From the NCBI GenBank assembly GCA_026129485.1, contig JAHCHY010000004.1:174354-238353 (forward strand): a stretch of DNA of 64,000 nucleotides, read 5' to 3'. The notes under the pieces were generated by a model, which was given only the letters and a program-made list of their open reading frames with translations, was not told the DNA's origin and did not search any database. Positions 1 to 9,344 of the stretch are shown here, piece after piece (positions within the stretch are counted from its first letter, which is position 1; every line of letters starts with the position of its first letter). The translations under genes were made by a program, and so were the position numbers. Source of the DNA: Cyclobacteriaceae bacterium (GTDB lineage: Bacteria; Bacteroidota; Bacteroidia; Cytophagales; Cyclobacteriaceae).

Positions 1-13
1 TTACTTTCATCAT
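1..13 (-). CDS. possible start of the next minus-strand gene (partial)
   Basis: Downstream of gatA on the minus strand two consecutive ATG codons (13-11 and 10-8) are followed by AAA and GTA before the window ends. The 25-base gap after the gatA stop would suit a further gene of the same run. Only four codons are visible, so neither product nor reality can be judged. Confidence 0.3.
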
Positions 14-38
14 TACAATGGTTTTAAAACCGGTATAA

Positions 39-1466
39 TTACGCTAAGTTCCGAATTACCTTTGAGAACTGAAAGAGGCCGGCTTCATCAAAGTCGTTTG
101 CCGTAACCTGTAGCCCGATGGGTAACCCCCGGCTATCAAAACCACAAGGCACTGAAATAGCCGGAACACCCGCTACATTAGCATGAACGGAAAATAAATC
201 GGCCAAGTACATTTCTACCGGGTTATTGGTGTGTTCGCTTATTTTAAATGCCGTAGTGGGTGTGGTGGGCGATATAATAAAGTCATACCGGGCTAATGCC
301 TGTTTGGTTTGCTCGCGGATCAATCGCCTCACTTTTTGTGCTTTGGTATAATAGGCATCGTAATAGCTTGCGCTGAGCACAAATGTGCCGAGTAAAATTC
401 TGCGCTGCACTTCTTTACCAAAACCTTCGGCTCTTGTTTTTTTATACATCGATTGAAGATCGCGGGTATTCGCGCTGCGATAACCATAGCGCACACCATC
501 GTATCGCGAAAGATTAGAGCTTGCCTCGGCTGTTGCTAATATATAATAAGTGGGTAATATATATTCGCTCAATGCAAAGTCAATACCTTCCACCGTGTGC
601 CCGCCTGCCTTTAGCTGATCGATTTTTATTTTTAATGCTTCCTTGATTTCAGCTTGTACCGCATCTGCGTGCAGGGCATCTTCCAGGTAGGCGATCCTGA
701 ATTTTTTTGATGTGTCCTGCAAGGCGTCTTCAAAGTGAGGAACGGCTTTGCGCGAAACCGTGCTGTCAAACTCATCGGGCCCGGCAATTACTTCCAGCAC
801 CCGGGCCATGGTTTCCAATGTTTTTGAAAAAACTCCGATACAATCAAAAGACGATCCGTATGCAACCAGCCCGTGCCGCGAGATGCGGGAGTAGGTAGGC
901 TTTAGCCCGTAAATACCACAGAAGGCAGCAGGCTGCCGAACGGAACCCCCGGTATCGGAACCCAGCGATACATCGCACATATCAGCCATAACCGCAACAG
1001 CCGAACCGCCCGATGAACCGCCCGGAACGCGGGTATTATCGATGTCGTTCAGAACTGGCCCGAAAGCCGAGCTCTCGTTTGAAGAGCCCATCGCAAACTC
1101 ATCGCAGTTTTGTCTCCCGATAATGATAGCATCTTCGTTGAGCAGACGCTCCACAGCCGTGGCGGTGTACTTTGAAATAAAACCGTCCAGAATTTTACTG
1201 CTGGCCTGAAGGGGATGATTTTCGTAGGCGAGCACATCTTTAATGCCTACTACAAGGCCGGCCAGCTTGCCAGCCGTGCCCTGCTTAATCTTTTCATCAA
1301 CCAGGCGGGCGCGGTCAAGCGCTTCGTTGCTGAACACACTCAAAAATGCATTGAGATGTTTTTTGGATTCAATGTTTTGCAGAAAGCAGGTAACCCGTTC
1401 CGTGCAGGACTGGGTACCGTTGTAGAGATAAGGATGTAAGTCTGCTAAGGTTGAAGGTGTGCTCAA
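39..1466 (-). CDS. gatA: glutamyl-tRNA(Gln)/aspartyl-tRNA(Asn) amidotransferase subunit A
   Basis: Cytoplasmic amidase subunit of GatCAB, which releases ammonia from glutamine to convert misacylated Glu-tRNA(Gln) (or Asp-tRNA(Asn)) to the correct aminoacyl-tRNA. The 475-residue protein has the amidase signature. The expected Lys-cisSer-Ser catalytic triad can be placed at K76 (GIKDVL), S151 (GGSSGGS) and S175 (DTGGSVRQPA). Length is normal for GatA. The start is a TTG at 1466: the only in-frame upstream codons are GCA and then the TAA of tatA, and the next internal Met is around residue 126, well inside the amidase fold. The gene lies 3 bases after tatA in the same reading frame, so translation is probably coupled. 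GatB and GatC are not in this window. The family call is secure. Confidence 0.95.
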   Translation of the reverse strand: MSTPSTLADLHPYLYNGTQSCTERVTCFLQNIESKKHLNAFLSVFSNEALDRARLVDEKIKQGTAGKLAGLVVGIKDVLAYENHPLQASSKILDGFISKYTATAVERLLNEDAIIIGRQNCDEFAMGSSNESSAFGPVLNDIDNTRVPGGSSGGSAVAVMADMCDVSLGSDTGGSVRQPAAFCGIYGLKPTYSRISRHGLVAYGSSFDCIGVFSKTLETMARVLEVIAGPDEFDSTVSRKAVPHFEDALQDTSKKFRIAYLEDALHADAVQAEIKEALKIKIDQLKAGGHTVEGIDFALSEYILPTYYILATAEASSNLSRYDGVRYGYRSANTRDLQSMYKKTRAEGFGKEVQRRILLGTFVLSASYYDAYYTKAQKVRRLIREQTKQALARYDFIISPTTPTTAFKISEHTNNPVEMYLADLFSVHANVAGVPAISVPCGFDSRGLPIGLQVTANDFDEAGLFQFSKVIRNLA

Positions 1467-1469
1467 TGC

Positions 1470-1679
1470 TTACTTTTCGTCAATCTTCGGTATCTCTTTA
1501 CCGGCATCGTCAACTTCTTTCTTCACGTCCTTAACGGCATCTTTGAATTCGCGGAAACCTTTACCCAGGCCTTTTGCAAACTCAGGAATTTTTTTGGCAC
1601 CAAAGAAAATCAGTACGAACAAACCGATTACAACCCACTCGCCCATACCGGGCATCCCGATCAAAAGAATAGCGCTCAT
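1470..1679 (-). CDS. tatA: Sec-independent protein translocase TatA
   Basis: Small 69-residue TatA/TatB-family protein. It has an N-terminal membrane helix (about residues 10-27), then the FGAKKIPEFAKGLGKG hinge and amphipathic helix typical of TatA, and a charged C-terminal tail. TatA oligomers form the pore that moves folded twin-arginine substrates across the inner membrane. Start ATG at 1679. It sits between the envC-like gene and gatA, all on the minus strand. TatC is not in the window, so I infer that tatC is elsewhere. The TAA stop is only one codon before the TTG start of gatA in the same frame. Confidence 0.93.
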   Translation of the reverse strand: MSAILLIGMPGMGEWVVIGLFVLIFFGAKKIPEFAKGLGKGFREFKDAVKDVKKEVDDAGKEIPKIDEK

Positions 1680-1788
1680 AATGAAATGTTAAGAGTGTAA
1701 AGATAGATAATTATGAATAAATGAATAGCCACAGGACTTTTTGTTGGGGCTGGTGAGGTACGAAAAACCCTGATTTTTGCCGTTTAAA

Positions 1789-2997
1789 CTAATTTCGTAG
1801 CCATTCCTGCGGATTGAGGGCATCGAAGTTTTTCCGGATCTGGAAACGCAGCTCAGAAATGCCATCACCATTCACATGCACTTTGCCTAACTCCTGGCTG
1901 GTTGATACCGCCTGGCCTTGCTTAACCACAATATCTTTTACCCCGGTGTACACGGTAAAGAAGCTGCCGTGCTTAATGATAATGGTATTGCCAAACCCCA
2001 TGGTTGCCGCTATTTTGCTTACCTCGCCATTAAAAACAGCTTTCACTACTTCGTTTTGCTTGGTTTGAATGTTTACACCATCATTCTGAATTACGATCCC
2101 TTTTAACACCGGGTGATCTTGCCTGCCAAACCCCTGAGCTACAAAACCGGAAACAGGCCAGGGAAATTTGCTTTTGTTATCCTCAAAAGAGGCTGAGAGT
2201 GCAATAGCCGCCTCAGATGCTTCGCGGCTTGTTTTGTTTCGTTCCCGTTCGCGTGCTTCCCGTGCTGCTTTTTCCATTTCTTCCTTAATGATTTTTGCGA
2301 TCAGGTCATCCAGCTCGGCAACAGCCTTGCGCGTGGTTTCCAGGTCTTTTCGCAGTTGCTTTTCCTGCTTTTCGAGATTACGAACCAAAGTTCGTTGTTT
2401 TTGCTTCAGGTTGGTTAGCTGCTGGTTTTGTTTCAGCTCTTCGTTAAGCAGGGCGGTTTTTTCACTCCGCTTTACCTGTGTTACCCGCACCTGTTCTTTT
2501 AAAATATCCTGAACCTTTTCGATGGCTGCCGCCTGATCCTGCCTGGCTTTACCGTATTGCTCCATGTACTTCAGGCGCATCATCATCTGGTCGAATGATT
2601 GTGCTGAAAACAGGAAAGTAAGCTTATCTACTTTTCCGCTTGCCTTTTGTGCAGCGAACAGCATAGCTGCATATTCTTCCTTAAGCTTTTTAAGATCGCG
2701 CTCCAGCGCATCGATGATCTGGTTGTTCTCGCTGATGTCGTAATCCAGTAAAGATACCTCGCCCTGTATGGATTTGATTAATGATTCCTGCTGCAGAATG
2801 CGTTGATTGAGAGCATTAAGCTCACCAAGCGAGTTTTTCTTTTGCTCCCCGGTTTCTTCCAGGATCCGCTCCGTTTCTTTTATCTTCTCTAAGTTTTTTT
2901 GCTTTTCGCGCTGAAGCTGGGTTTTTGATTTTTGCGCGTGAACAGTGAAGCTCAGTATAAAAAATAAAGCAAACGCAAAAAGCTTACCTGCGGTCAT
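1789..2997 (-). CDS. EnvC-like murein hydrolase activator with degenerate LytM domain
   Basis: Exported 402-residue protein: signal peptide (about 1-21, ending VHAQ), a long coiled coil rich in Lys, Glu and Gln (about 25-265), and a C-terminal LytM/M23-like domain (about 285-400). The M23 zinc ligands are missing: the usual HxGxD is replaced by NDGVNI and the HxH motif by FTVYTG. This matches EnvC/NlpD-type proteins, which activate amidases instead of cutting peptidoglycan themselves. Expected location is periplasmic, acting with FtsEX and an N-acetylmuramoyl amidase, though neither partner is visible here. The ATG at 2997 lies inside the end of the upstream DUF4292 gene (14-base overlap), which suggests translational coupling. 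Confidence 0.88.
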   Translation of the reverse strand: MTAGKLFAFALFFILSFTVHAQKSKTQLQREKQKNLEKIKETERILEETGEQKKNSLGELNALNQRILQQESLIKSIQGEVSLLDYDISENNQIIDALERDLKKLKEEYAAMLFAAQKASGKVDKLTFLFSAQSFDQMMMRLKYMEQYGKARQDQAAAIEKVQDILKEQVRVTQVKRSEKTALLNEELKQNQQLTNLKQKQRTLVRNLEKQEKQLRKDLETTRKAVAELDDLIAKIIKEEMEKAAREARERERNKTSREASEAAIALSASFEDNKSKFPWPVSGFVAQGFGRQDHPVLKGIVIQNDGVNIQTKQNEVVKAVFNGEVSKIAATMGFGNTIIIKHGSFFTVYTGVKDIVVKQGQAVSTSQELGKVHVNGDGISELRFQIRKNFDALNPQEWLRN

Positions 2998-3742
2998 ATC
3001 GCTTGGGGATATTGAACGGGAACTTCAATTCCTTATCACCAATTTCAATTTTACTATATTCGAAAGTAATGGTGTTATTGATCAGGCCGGCAGCCGTTTT
3101 ATAAAACACGCTCACCACACCGTTATAGGCCAGATTTTTTTCGCCCAATGGCTGGAAGTTGGCATACTCCAGCATAAGCTTATTGTTAGTATTTGATTCA
3201 ACCAGCTCTACCTTTTCAATTTTTCGGATTATGGGGTTTATAAGGTTTTTTATAGAAACTGAATTTTCATGCTGCATCAGCAAATCAAAATCGCCTTCGC
3301 GGCTTATTTCATCGGAGGGTTCCTTGGCGCGAATCATATTGCCCAGCATGGCTGCTTCCAATACGCTGTAGTTAATTTCGAAATTGAAGCGTGCCGATAA
3401 TTCCTTGTAGTCGAATACAAAATATTCCTTATCCACATTACTCACCACCGTAATGGAATCTTTGTTGATGAGCGCTTTGCCGCCCTGTACACCCACCACT
3501 GAGAATGTCATCCAGATCACGCTGTCCTTCCGGATACGGATGTTGGCTTTTACTTCGCGTTCCTTCTTATCATCCCGAAATACCATACGGGCCTTGCCCA
3601 CCATATAGCCAAAGTCAATTTCTTCAACGTCCAGCATTTTGGGAGCTACGGGCAACGAAAGTGCAGGTACTGCCTTGCGTTGACATGCCTGCAAAAACAA
3701 GAGCGTTGCCAGGCCGGAAAATATAAGGAAACTGCGCATCAA
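2984..3742 (-). CDS. DUF4292 family lipoprotein
   Basis: A 252-residue protein starting with a lipoprotein signal: a hydrophobic stretch and a lipobox LQAC with the modifiable Cys at about residue 20. The rest is beta-rich and fits the DUF4292 family of Bacteroidetes, thought to resemble LolA/LolB-type lipoprotein carriers. Its exact role is unproven. The gene overlaps the following EnvC-like gene by 14 bases and follows the TPR gene by about 30 bases. This order (TPR, DUF4292, peptidoglycan metallopeptidase-like) recurs in Bacteroidetes to my knowledge, and points to an envelope job. Confidence 0.8.
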   Translation of the reverse strand: MMRSFLIFSGLATLLFLQACQRKAVPALSLPVAPKMLDVEEIDFGYMVGKARMVFRDDKKEREVKANIRIRKDSVIWMTFSVVGVQGGKALINKDSITVVSNVDKEYFVFDYKELSARFNFEINYSVLEAAMLGNMIRAKEPSDEISREGDFDLLMQHENSVSIKNLINPIIRKIEKVELVESNTNNKLMLEYANFQPLGEKNLAYNGVVSVFYKTAAGLINNTITFEYSKIEIGDKELKFPFNIPKRYDRR

Positions 3743-3771
3743 TTACGAAAGTTAAAGCCGATCAAAGGTAT

Positions 3772-5520
3772 TTAATTTAGCCTTCGGTTGGTAATTTTTT
3801 TATCCAGGCGGGTATGGTCGGCACTGGTCTCGCGGGCCTTTTGCCATTGTTTCACTGCATTGTCAACTTCGCCAAGCTTAAAGAGTATATCCCCGTAATG
3901 CTCCCAATGTGTTGCTGAAACGGGCGCGCCTTGTACTACCTTTTCCATAACCTTACGGGCATCCTTGTATTTCTCTTGCGCAAACAAGACCCACGCATAC
4001 GTATCCAGGTAAGAAGCGTTGTTGGGAAAAGCCTTTACGAGTTGTGAAGCCATCTTTTCCGCTTTATCCAGGTTTTCCTTGCGCAAGGCCAGGTAATAGC
4101 TGTAATTATTGAGCACGATATCGTTGTTAGGATTATAGGCCAGAGCTTCTTCAAAGGCTTTGTCTGATTTGGCATATTCTTTTGCTCCGTTGTAGCAATC
4201 GCCCAGCATGGTGTTCAGGTCGCTTACAAAAGCGGGGTTTGAGGCTGAGAGTTTTTTTGCCTGTTCAAATGAATACGCTGCCTCGCGGTATTGCTTTTTC
4301 TTCAATAATCCGAACCCATTGAAGTAATAGATCATGCTTTGATTGGGGAACAGCTCAAGCGCTTTTTCAGCATGATCGATCAGGCTGTCTAATTGGTTGG
4401 CTTGCGACTCGAGGTAAAGCAGGTTTTGCCAGGCTTCGTAGTTGCCGGTTCCGTTCAGAACGGCCAGCCTGTATTGGGCCATTGCTTCATCGCTGCGATC
4501 CAGCGCCATGTATAAATCGCCACTCACAATGTGGACATTGGCATCGTGCGGATAATCCTTTTCCAGCTTTTCAACCAATCCCAGTACAAATTTTTCGTGC
4601 ACAGGACTAAGCGTTGAGCCTTTCTGCGTAAGCGCAGCGCTGTAGGTGCTAACCATTAGCAGCTTGCTATCTAAGCTTACCTGCGCATCGTCCATTACCT
4701 GCATGACGTATTGTTGTGATTTTTCCTCCTGGCCATTATCGCGGTAAAGGCCGGCCAGCAGCATTTTAACCGAGCCGGATGCTTCATTCTCCTGTAGGAA
4801 TTTTTCGAGCACGGGAATAGCTTTGGCGCGGTTCCCGGTTTGAGCCAGCAGCTCGGCATAACCCATGATAAACCGGGCTTCTTCCGGGTAGGCGTTAGCC
4901 AGCTTTTCACCTTCGGCAAGCGCTTCCGATATTTTGTTTTTATCCAGGTAAATACGTTGCTTTTGCAGCGATGAAATTTCGTTTACGCCTAAAGCGTTTT
5001 CGGCCCGGTTATAGGTTTTTAAAGCATCATCTTCGCGCCTGGCATAAATGTATAGTGCAGCTAACTCAAACAGATACTCTTCAGTGCCCTTTACCTCCTT
5101 CATCATGTTTTCAAGGGCGGCAGTGGCTTTATCAAAATTGTTCAGGCTGGCATATATGTTTGAGGCCAGCAGGTAGAAGTACTTGTTTTTCTTTTCCAGC
5201 CGCAAGGCATTTTCGATGCTGATGGCTGCCTGTTGCTGGTCTTCATCTTTCACGCCCTTCGCCCAGACTTCCGCTATCTTGTAGTGTATCGTTGCATTTT
5301 CGGGTGTAAGCTCGGCCGCTTTCTGAAAGTATAGAAGGGCTTTGGAGTAATCTTCCAGCACAAAGAATTTTTCTCCTTCGGTAAACGTAAACTCAGCTTC
5401 GCGCTGCCGGGCTGCTTCTGATTTTGTATCGTTGGCGGGCCTTCGTTTTTGGGCAACAGCCGACTGATGCACTAACACCAGGCAGCACAACCATAAGCAA
5501 TATCGGGAAGCTGATTTCAA
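3772..5520 (-). CDS. secreted tetratricopeptide repeat protein
   Basis: A 582-residue protein with a signal peptide (ending SAVAQ at about residue 24) and TPR repeats through almost the whole mature part (for example around residues 45-80, 145-220, 335-450 and 455-560). TPR arrays are protein-binding scaffolds; this one should be periplasmic or outer-membrane associated. No catalytic domain is visible. The start must be the TTG at 5520: an in-frame TAA lies two codons upstream, no ATG occurs in the first 130 residues, and the signal peptide begins exactly here. It follows the nucleotidyltransferase gene by 10 bases and precedes the DUF4292 lipoprotein gene, so it is probably part of the same envelope operon. 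Confidence 0.85.
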   Translation of the reverse strand: MKSASRYCLWLCCLVLVHQSAVAQKRRPANDTKSEAARQREAEFTFTEGEKFFVLEDYSKALLYFQKAAELTPENATIHYKIAEVWAKGVKDEDQQQAAISIENALRLEKKNKYFYLLASNIYASLNNFDKATAALENMMKEVKGTEEYLFELAALYIYARREDDALKTYNRAENALGVNEISSLQKQRIYLDKNKISEALAEGEKLANAYPEEARFIMGYAELLAQTGNRAKAIPVLEKFLQENEASGSVKMLLAGLYRDNGQEEKSQQYVMQVMDDAQVSLDSKLLMVSTYSAALTQKGSTLSPVHEKFVLGLVEKLEKDYPHDANVHIVSGDLYMALDRSDEAMAQYRLAVLNGTGNYEAWQNLLYLESQANQLDSLIDHAEKALELFPNQSMIYYFNGFGLLKKKQYREAAYSFEQAKKLSASNPAFVSDLNTMLGDCYNGAKEYAKSDKAFEEALAYNPNNDIVLNNYSYYLALRKENLDKAEKMASQLVKAFPNNASYLDTYAWVLFAQEKYKDARKVMEKVVQGAPVSATHWEHYGDILFKLGEVDNAVKQWQKARETSADHTRLDKKITNRRLN

Positions 5521-5530
5521 AAATTAAAGT

Positions 5531-6532
5531 TTATATACGTGTATAATCCCCGGCATCCACGTCAACGGCAGCGCCTTCAAAGCTAACGAAATTACCCAAC
5601 AGGCTATTTTTCATCACTACTCCGTTTAATATGCAATTCTTTTGCACGATCGAATTACTGATCCGGGAGTCGCTGATCTTGGTTTCCTGCCCCACCGAAA
5701 CATACGGCCCGATAACCGTGTTCTCAATAATCACACCATCGGCAATAAATACCGGGGGCAGCACCACGCTATTCTTCAGAACAGCTTTGTCGGAAACTAA
5801 TTTTTGATCTTTGATAATCTCCAGGTAACGCTGGTTGGTTTGCACCATGTTTTCTTTGTTCCCGCAGTCTAACCATTCCTGCACCTGGCCGGGTACAAAC
5901 CGGGCGCCCTTTTTCTTCATGTTTTCAAGCGCAGAAGTAAACTGGTACTCGCCCTTTTCTTTAATGTCGTTATCCAGCAGGTATTGCATTTCGGTGCGTA
6001 GCTTTTCGCCATGCTTAAAGAAATAAATACCGATAATGGCCAGATCAGATACAAATGTGGCGGGCTTTTCGATCAGCTCGGTTATTTCACCCTGGTCATT
6101 CAGCTTTACTACACCAAACTGCGATGGGTTTTCAACCTGCTGCACCCAGATGGTTCCGTCTTTGTTGGTATCCAGCTTAAAATCAGCACGAAACAATGTG
6201 TCGGCAAAAGCCACAATAACTTTTCCTTCAAATAATTCTTGGGCAAAGAGCAAAGCGTGCGATATACCCAGCGCTTGCTCCTGGTAATAGATTTTACCTT
6301 CAGCACCTACTGCCCGGGCTACGGCTTTCAGATCTTCTTCCACCTGCTTACCAAAGGTGGGGTGTACGATAAACCCGATGTAGCTTATTTTTTCCGGACA
6401 CACACGTGCAATATCTTCCACCAACCGGTGTACAATAGGTTTGCCGGCAATGGGAAGTAAAGGCTTGGCGGTAGTAAGTGTATGCGGACGCAGGCGCTTG
6501 CCTAATCCGGCCATCGGTATAATAATGTTCAT
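5531..6532 (-). CDS. sugar-phosphate nucleotidyltransferase with C-terminal left-handed beta helix
   Basis: A 333-residue NTP-transferase family protein. The N-terminal nucleotide-binding signature GLGKRLRP follows MNIIIPMA. Residues 1 to about 235 form the transferase domain, with LIEKP near residue 135 and a DCGN motif typical of NDP-sugar pyrophosphorylases. The C-terminal third has isoleucine/valine-rich hexapeptide-like turns expected for a left-handed beta helix. It should join a nucleoside triphosphate and a sugar 1-phosphate to make an NDP-sugar. Whether the product is dTDP-glucose, GDP-mannose or another sugar cannot be told. The gene follows a flippase gene by about 24 bases, which supports a role in polysaccharide or glycoconjugate supply. 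Start ATG at 6532. Confidence 0.85.
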   Translation of the reverse strand: MNIIIPMAGLGKRLRPHTLTTAKPLLPIAGKPIVHRLVEDIARVCPEKISYIGFIVHPTFGKQVEEDLKAVARAVGAEGKIYYQEQALGISHALLFAQELFEGKVIVAFADTLFRADFKLDTNKDGTIWVQQVENPSQFGVVKLNDQGEITELIEKPATFVSDLAIIGIYFFKHGEKLRTEMQYLLDNDIKEKGEYQFTSALENMKKKGARFVPGQVQEWLDCGNKENMVQTNQRYLEIIKDQKLVSDKAVLKNSVVLPPVFIADGVIIENTVIGPYVSVGQETKISDSRISNSIVQKNCILNGVVMKNSLLGNFVSFEGAAVDVDAGDYTRI

Positions 6533-6556
6533 AATAATGTGTGAGTGGTAAAGCTA

Positions 6557-8005
6557 CTAAAATTCCGGGTGGGAGGGCCGGGTAAGATTCTTCTTTTCAA
6601 TCCAATAGATCAAGGCTATAAATGCCATGATGATAGCTGCATGAAAACCGGTTGCAAGCCACTGGCTTTCGAATTGTACGTTGCTGAGCAGCCGGATCAG
6701 GGCCCCGGTAAAAACAATGTAGCCTACATCGCGCGTAACCCAATAGGGAATGGGGTAGTGCTTCTGGCCCAAGCCGAAACAGATTACAGCCATAGTTGCA
6801 TAACAGGCTAATGCAGCCATGGCGCTACCCATAAAACCGGCAACGGGAATCAGAAAATAATTTCCGGCAACCGTTACGGCTACACCAATCAATGTGATAA
6901 TTGTTCCGTAGTGTGTTTTGTCGGTGAGCTTGAACCAAACGCTGATATTATAATATACACCCAGAAATAAATAGGCCAGCAACAAGACGGGCACAATGGG
7001 CAAGCCCAGCCAGAAATTTTCTCCGATAATGTATTTCAGAATATCCAGGTTAATGCTGATGCTCAGCCACACTACACAACAAGCTATAATGAAGAAGTGA
7101 TTAACCAGCGCAAACAGCTTGGTTGAATTTTTGTCTTGCGCATTGGAAAAGAAGAACGGCTCTGCCGCATAGCGAAATGCCTGAATGCCCAGGTTCATGA
7201 ACACAGCAAACTTGTAGCAAGCTCCAAAAATACCACCGGCTTCTTTTTGGGAAACACCCCGGTAAAAATTTTCAGGCAGCCACCAGTCCAGCATGCTGCG
7301 CGAAAACATTTCATTGATCATGCCGGCAACACCGGTTATCATTACCGGGTAGGCGTAGCGAAACATTTGTGGGGAAAGGGTTTTGTCCCAGGCCGGCCTC
7401 CAGCTTAAAAGTGTTTTAATAAAGAAGACAATAAATAATGCATTAGCCATTAATGTTGCCAGGAACACATAGCCGACACCTATAGCAGGATCGTAATTGA
7501 GTTTGAGGAAGTAATAATTAAGACCCAGTACAATTATTACGTTCAGGATTTTGGCTGCTGCAAACCGGAATGCTTTTTTCTGTAAGCGTAATTGTGCAAA
7601 GGGAATAGCAACTATGGCATCGATAAGCATGGTAAATACAAGCCAGGTAATAAAGTTTGAATGACTGGCCTGCAGGGCTGATGCAATGGGTGATGCAGTT
7701 AGTAGCAGCACAAGCGACAGAGAGCCGCTGATGATAATAACACTGGTTTGGGCGAGGTTAAAAATTCGTTTGGGGTCTGCCTCGGGTTTGGTGGCAAACC
7801 GGAAGTAGGCGGTTTCCATCCCAAACATATAAATGATATTAATCACGGCCACGTACGCATAGAGCTTGGTTATTTCACCATACTCAGCTTCGCTGAACAT
7901 GTTAATGGTATGCAGGGGTACCTGCAGGAAATTAATCATGCGGGGTACAATGCTGCCCAATCCGTAAAGGACGGTTTCACCGGCAAGTTGCTTGAGTTTA
8001 CTCAC
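6557..8005 (-). CDS. polysaccharide biosynthesis flippase (MATE/MVF superfamily, Wzx-like)
   Basis: A 482-residue integral membrane protein with about 12-14 hydrophobic segments and the N-terminal pattern of polysaccharide flippases (a short amphipathic start, then LYGLGSIVPRMINFLQVPL). Members move lipid-linked oligosaccharides across the inner membrane. The substrate is unknown. It starts with GTG at 8005 with no better ATG nearby. It is the first gene of the minus-strand envelope run and is divergent from the T9SS cargo gene. A second, more distantly related flippase lies at 60223, so this copy probably serves a different glycan. Confidence 0.88.
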   Translation of the reverse strand: MSKLKQLAGETVLYGLGSIVPRMINFLQVPLHTINMFSEAEYGEITKLYAYVAVINIIYMFGMETAYFRFATKPEADPKRIFNLAQTSVIIISGSLSLVLLLTASPIASALQASHSNFITWLVFTMLIDAIVAIPFAQLRLQKKAFRFAAAKILNVIIVLGLNYYFLKLNYDPAIGVGYVFLATLMANALFIVFFIKTLLSWRPAWDKTLSPQMFRYAYPVMITGVAGMINEMFSRSMLDWWLPENFYRGVSQKEAGGIFGACYKFAVFMNLGIQAFRYAAEPFFFSNAQDKNSTKLFALVNHFFIIACCVVWLSISINLDILKYIIGENFWLGLPIVPVLLLAYLFLGVYYNISVWFKLTDKTHYGTIITLIGVAVTVAGNYFLIPVAGFMGSAMAALACYATMAVICFGLGQKHYPIPYWVTRDVGYIVFTGALIRLLSNVQFESQWLATGFHAAIIMAFIALIYWIEKKNLTRPSHPEF

Positions 8006-8129
8006 GTAATGGTTAATTAACCGGGGTTAAGTGTAGTGATTACGGCTTTTAAAAAACTTTATTTCGGGCAATTTACACGCAGTTTGGGCTATTTTAAAAA
8101 ATGCGGGTTTATTGTTGATCTCATTTTTT

Positions 8130-8137
8130 TATATTTG
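8130..8137 (+). promoter_or_regulatory. candidate Bacteroidetes -7 promoter box
   Basis: TATATTTG matches the Bacteroidetes -7 consensus TAnnTTTG exactly and ends 4 bases before the ATG at 8142. If used, transcription would begin at or next to the start codon, giving a leaderless or nearly leaderless mRNA. No well-spaced -33 TTTG box is evident; a TTG lies at 8112-8117, closer than usual. Tentative. Confidence 0.3.
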
Positions 8138-8141
8138 GTAT

Positions 8142-9344
8142 ATGCCCCGGTTAATTTCTATACGTTCGGGAACAAAGAAAGCACTGCTGACTTTTAGCCT
8201 GGTGGGGCTAAGCATGTGTGGTTTTGCACAGGCTGTTTTTAATAATACAGGCAGTTGGGAAGATGACACCAGGTGGTTAGGCAATAATATTGGTGATGAT
8301 ATATCAGAAGATGTTCAGATCATAGCTTCCCGTGTTGCCCTGATTAATAATGGGTCGGATTATACCATTGGTAATTTAACTTTTGGAAACAGCTCTGGTT
8401 TAACAATCAATAGTGCAGGTGCTCTGAACGTAGGGGCTGATGGCACACCTAAAAATGTTACGGCAGGAAATTTTACCGCCATAACGGTTACAGGTACCCT
8501 GATTATATGGGGAGATTTGGTAGTGCTTAACAGCTTGTCGCTGAATGTAAGCGGTACGCTTATCATAAAAGGCAATATCCAGATGGCTAATACTGCTTCT
8601 ATTTCAGTTACAGGAAACGTGGACGTGGAAGGCGATTTTACAGGTGGTGATAATACTAACGTTACGATATCAAGCGGTGGTCATATTAATGTAGATGGAT
8701 CTGTAGATGTAGGAGAAGACAGTAACCTGACCGGCCCTCCGGGCAGCTTTACAGCAGGCAATTGCAGCCAGGGAACGGGAAGCAATTTTTGTAACGGGGG
8801 AGTGTTACCGGTGGATTTACTCTTTTTCAGGGCAGTGGCGCGTGTTGATCGGGTTGATCTGGTTTGGGCAACGGCATCGGAATTAAACGCAGATTACTTT
8901 GAAGTAGAAAAATCGGATGATGGACTTACCTACAGTTTACTTGCCCGCGAAAGTGCAATGGGTAATTCAACCGAACGGATTGACTATCAGGTAACAGATG
9001 AAAAGCCCCGGCCGGGTAAAACCTACTACCGGTTAAGGCAGGCCGACATAGACGGCAAAGTAGTTACGTTTGATGTCGTGCTGGTGGATTTTAACGGGCT
9101 TCTCAACGCCTCGGTATATCCCAACCCCGCTCGTAATGGTACTGATCTCACCATCGAATTGAATTTTAAGCCAAAGCATCCTGTAGAAATTGTACTGCTG
9201 GATTTATCCGGTCATCAATTAGAGCGATTGATGACCACAAAGGAACTTGTAAAGCTGCCTCTTCAATTGGATGCCGGTATGTACCTGGTTCGGGTAACGT
9301 CCCCTGAGTACAAAGGAATGAATAAATTTTTAGTGAGCCAGTAA
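8142..9344 (+). CDS. T9SS-secreted protein with type A sorting domain
   Basis: A 400-residue secreted protein. In order: signal peptide (ending GFAQA at about residue 30); a repetitive region of short beta strands with many N, T and G residues and NVSGTLII-type repeats, suggesting a beta-helix (about 45-205); an Ig/FN3-like region beginning LPVDLLFFRA (about 225-315); and a C-terminal Por secretion system tail starting VYPNPARNG and ending KFLVSQ (about 325-400). The tail directs export by the type IX system, usually with anchoring to the cell surface. The ATG at 8142 was chosen over a TTG at 8112 because it puts the signal peptide at the N terminus. Ligand or function is unknown; adhesion is a guess. 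It overlaps the convergent tdh gene by 15 bases at the 3' end. Confidence 0.87.
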   Translation: MPRLISIRSGTKKALLTFSLVGLSMCGFAQAVFNNTGSWEDDTRWLGNNIGDDISEDVQIIASRVALINNGSDYTIGNLTFGNSSGLTINSAGALNVGADGTPKNVTAGNFTAITVTGTLIIWGDLVVLNSLSLNVSGTLIIKGNIQMANTASISVTGNVDVEGDFTGGDNTNVTISSGGHINVDGSVDVGEDSNLTGPPGSFTAGNCSQGTGSNFCNGGVLPVDLLFFRAVARVDRVDLVWATASELNADYFEVEKSDDGLTYSLLARESAMGNSTERIDYQVTDEKPRPGKTYYRLRQADIDGKVVTFDVVLVDFNGLLNASVYPNPARNGTDLTIELNFKPKHPVEIVLLDLSGHQLERLMTTKELVKLPLQLDAGMYLVRVTSPEYKGMNKFLVSQ

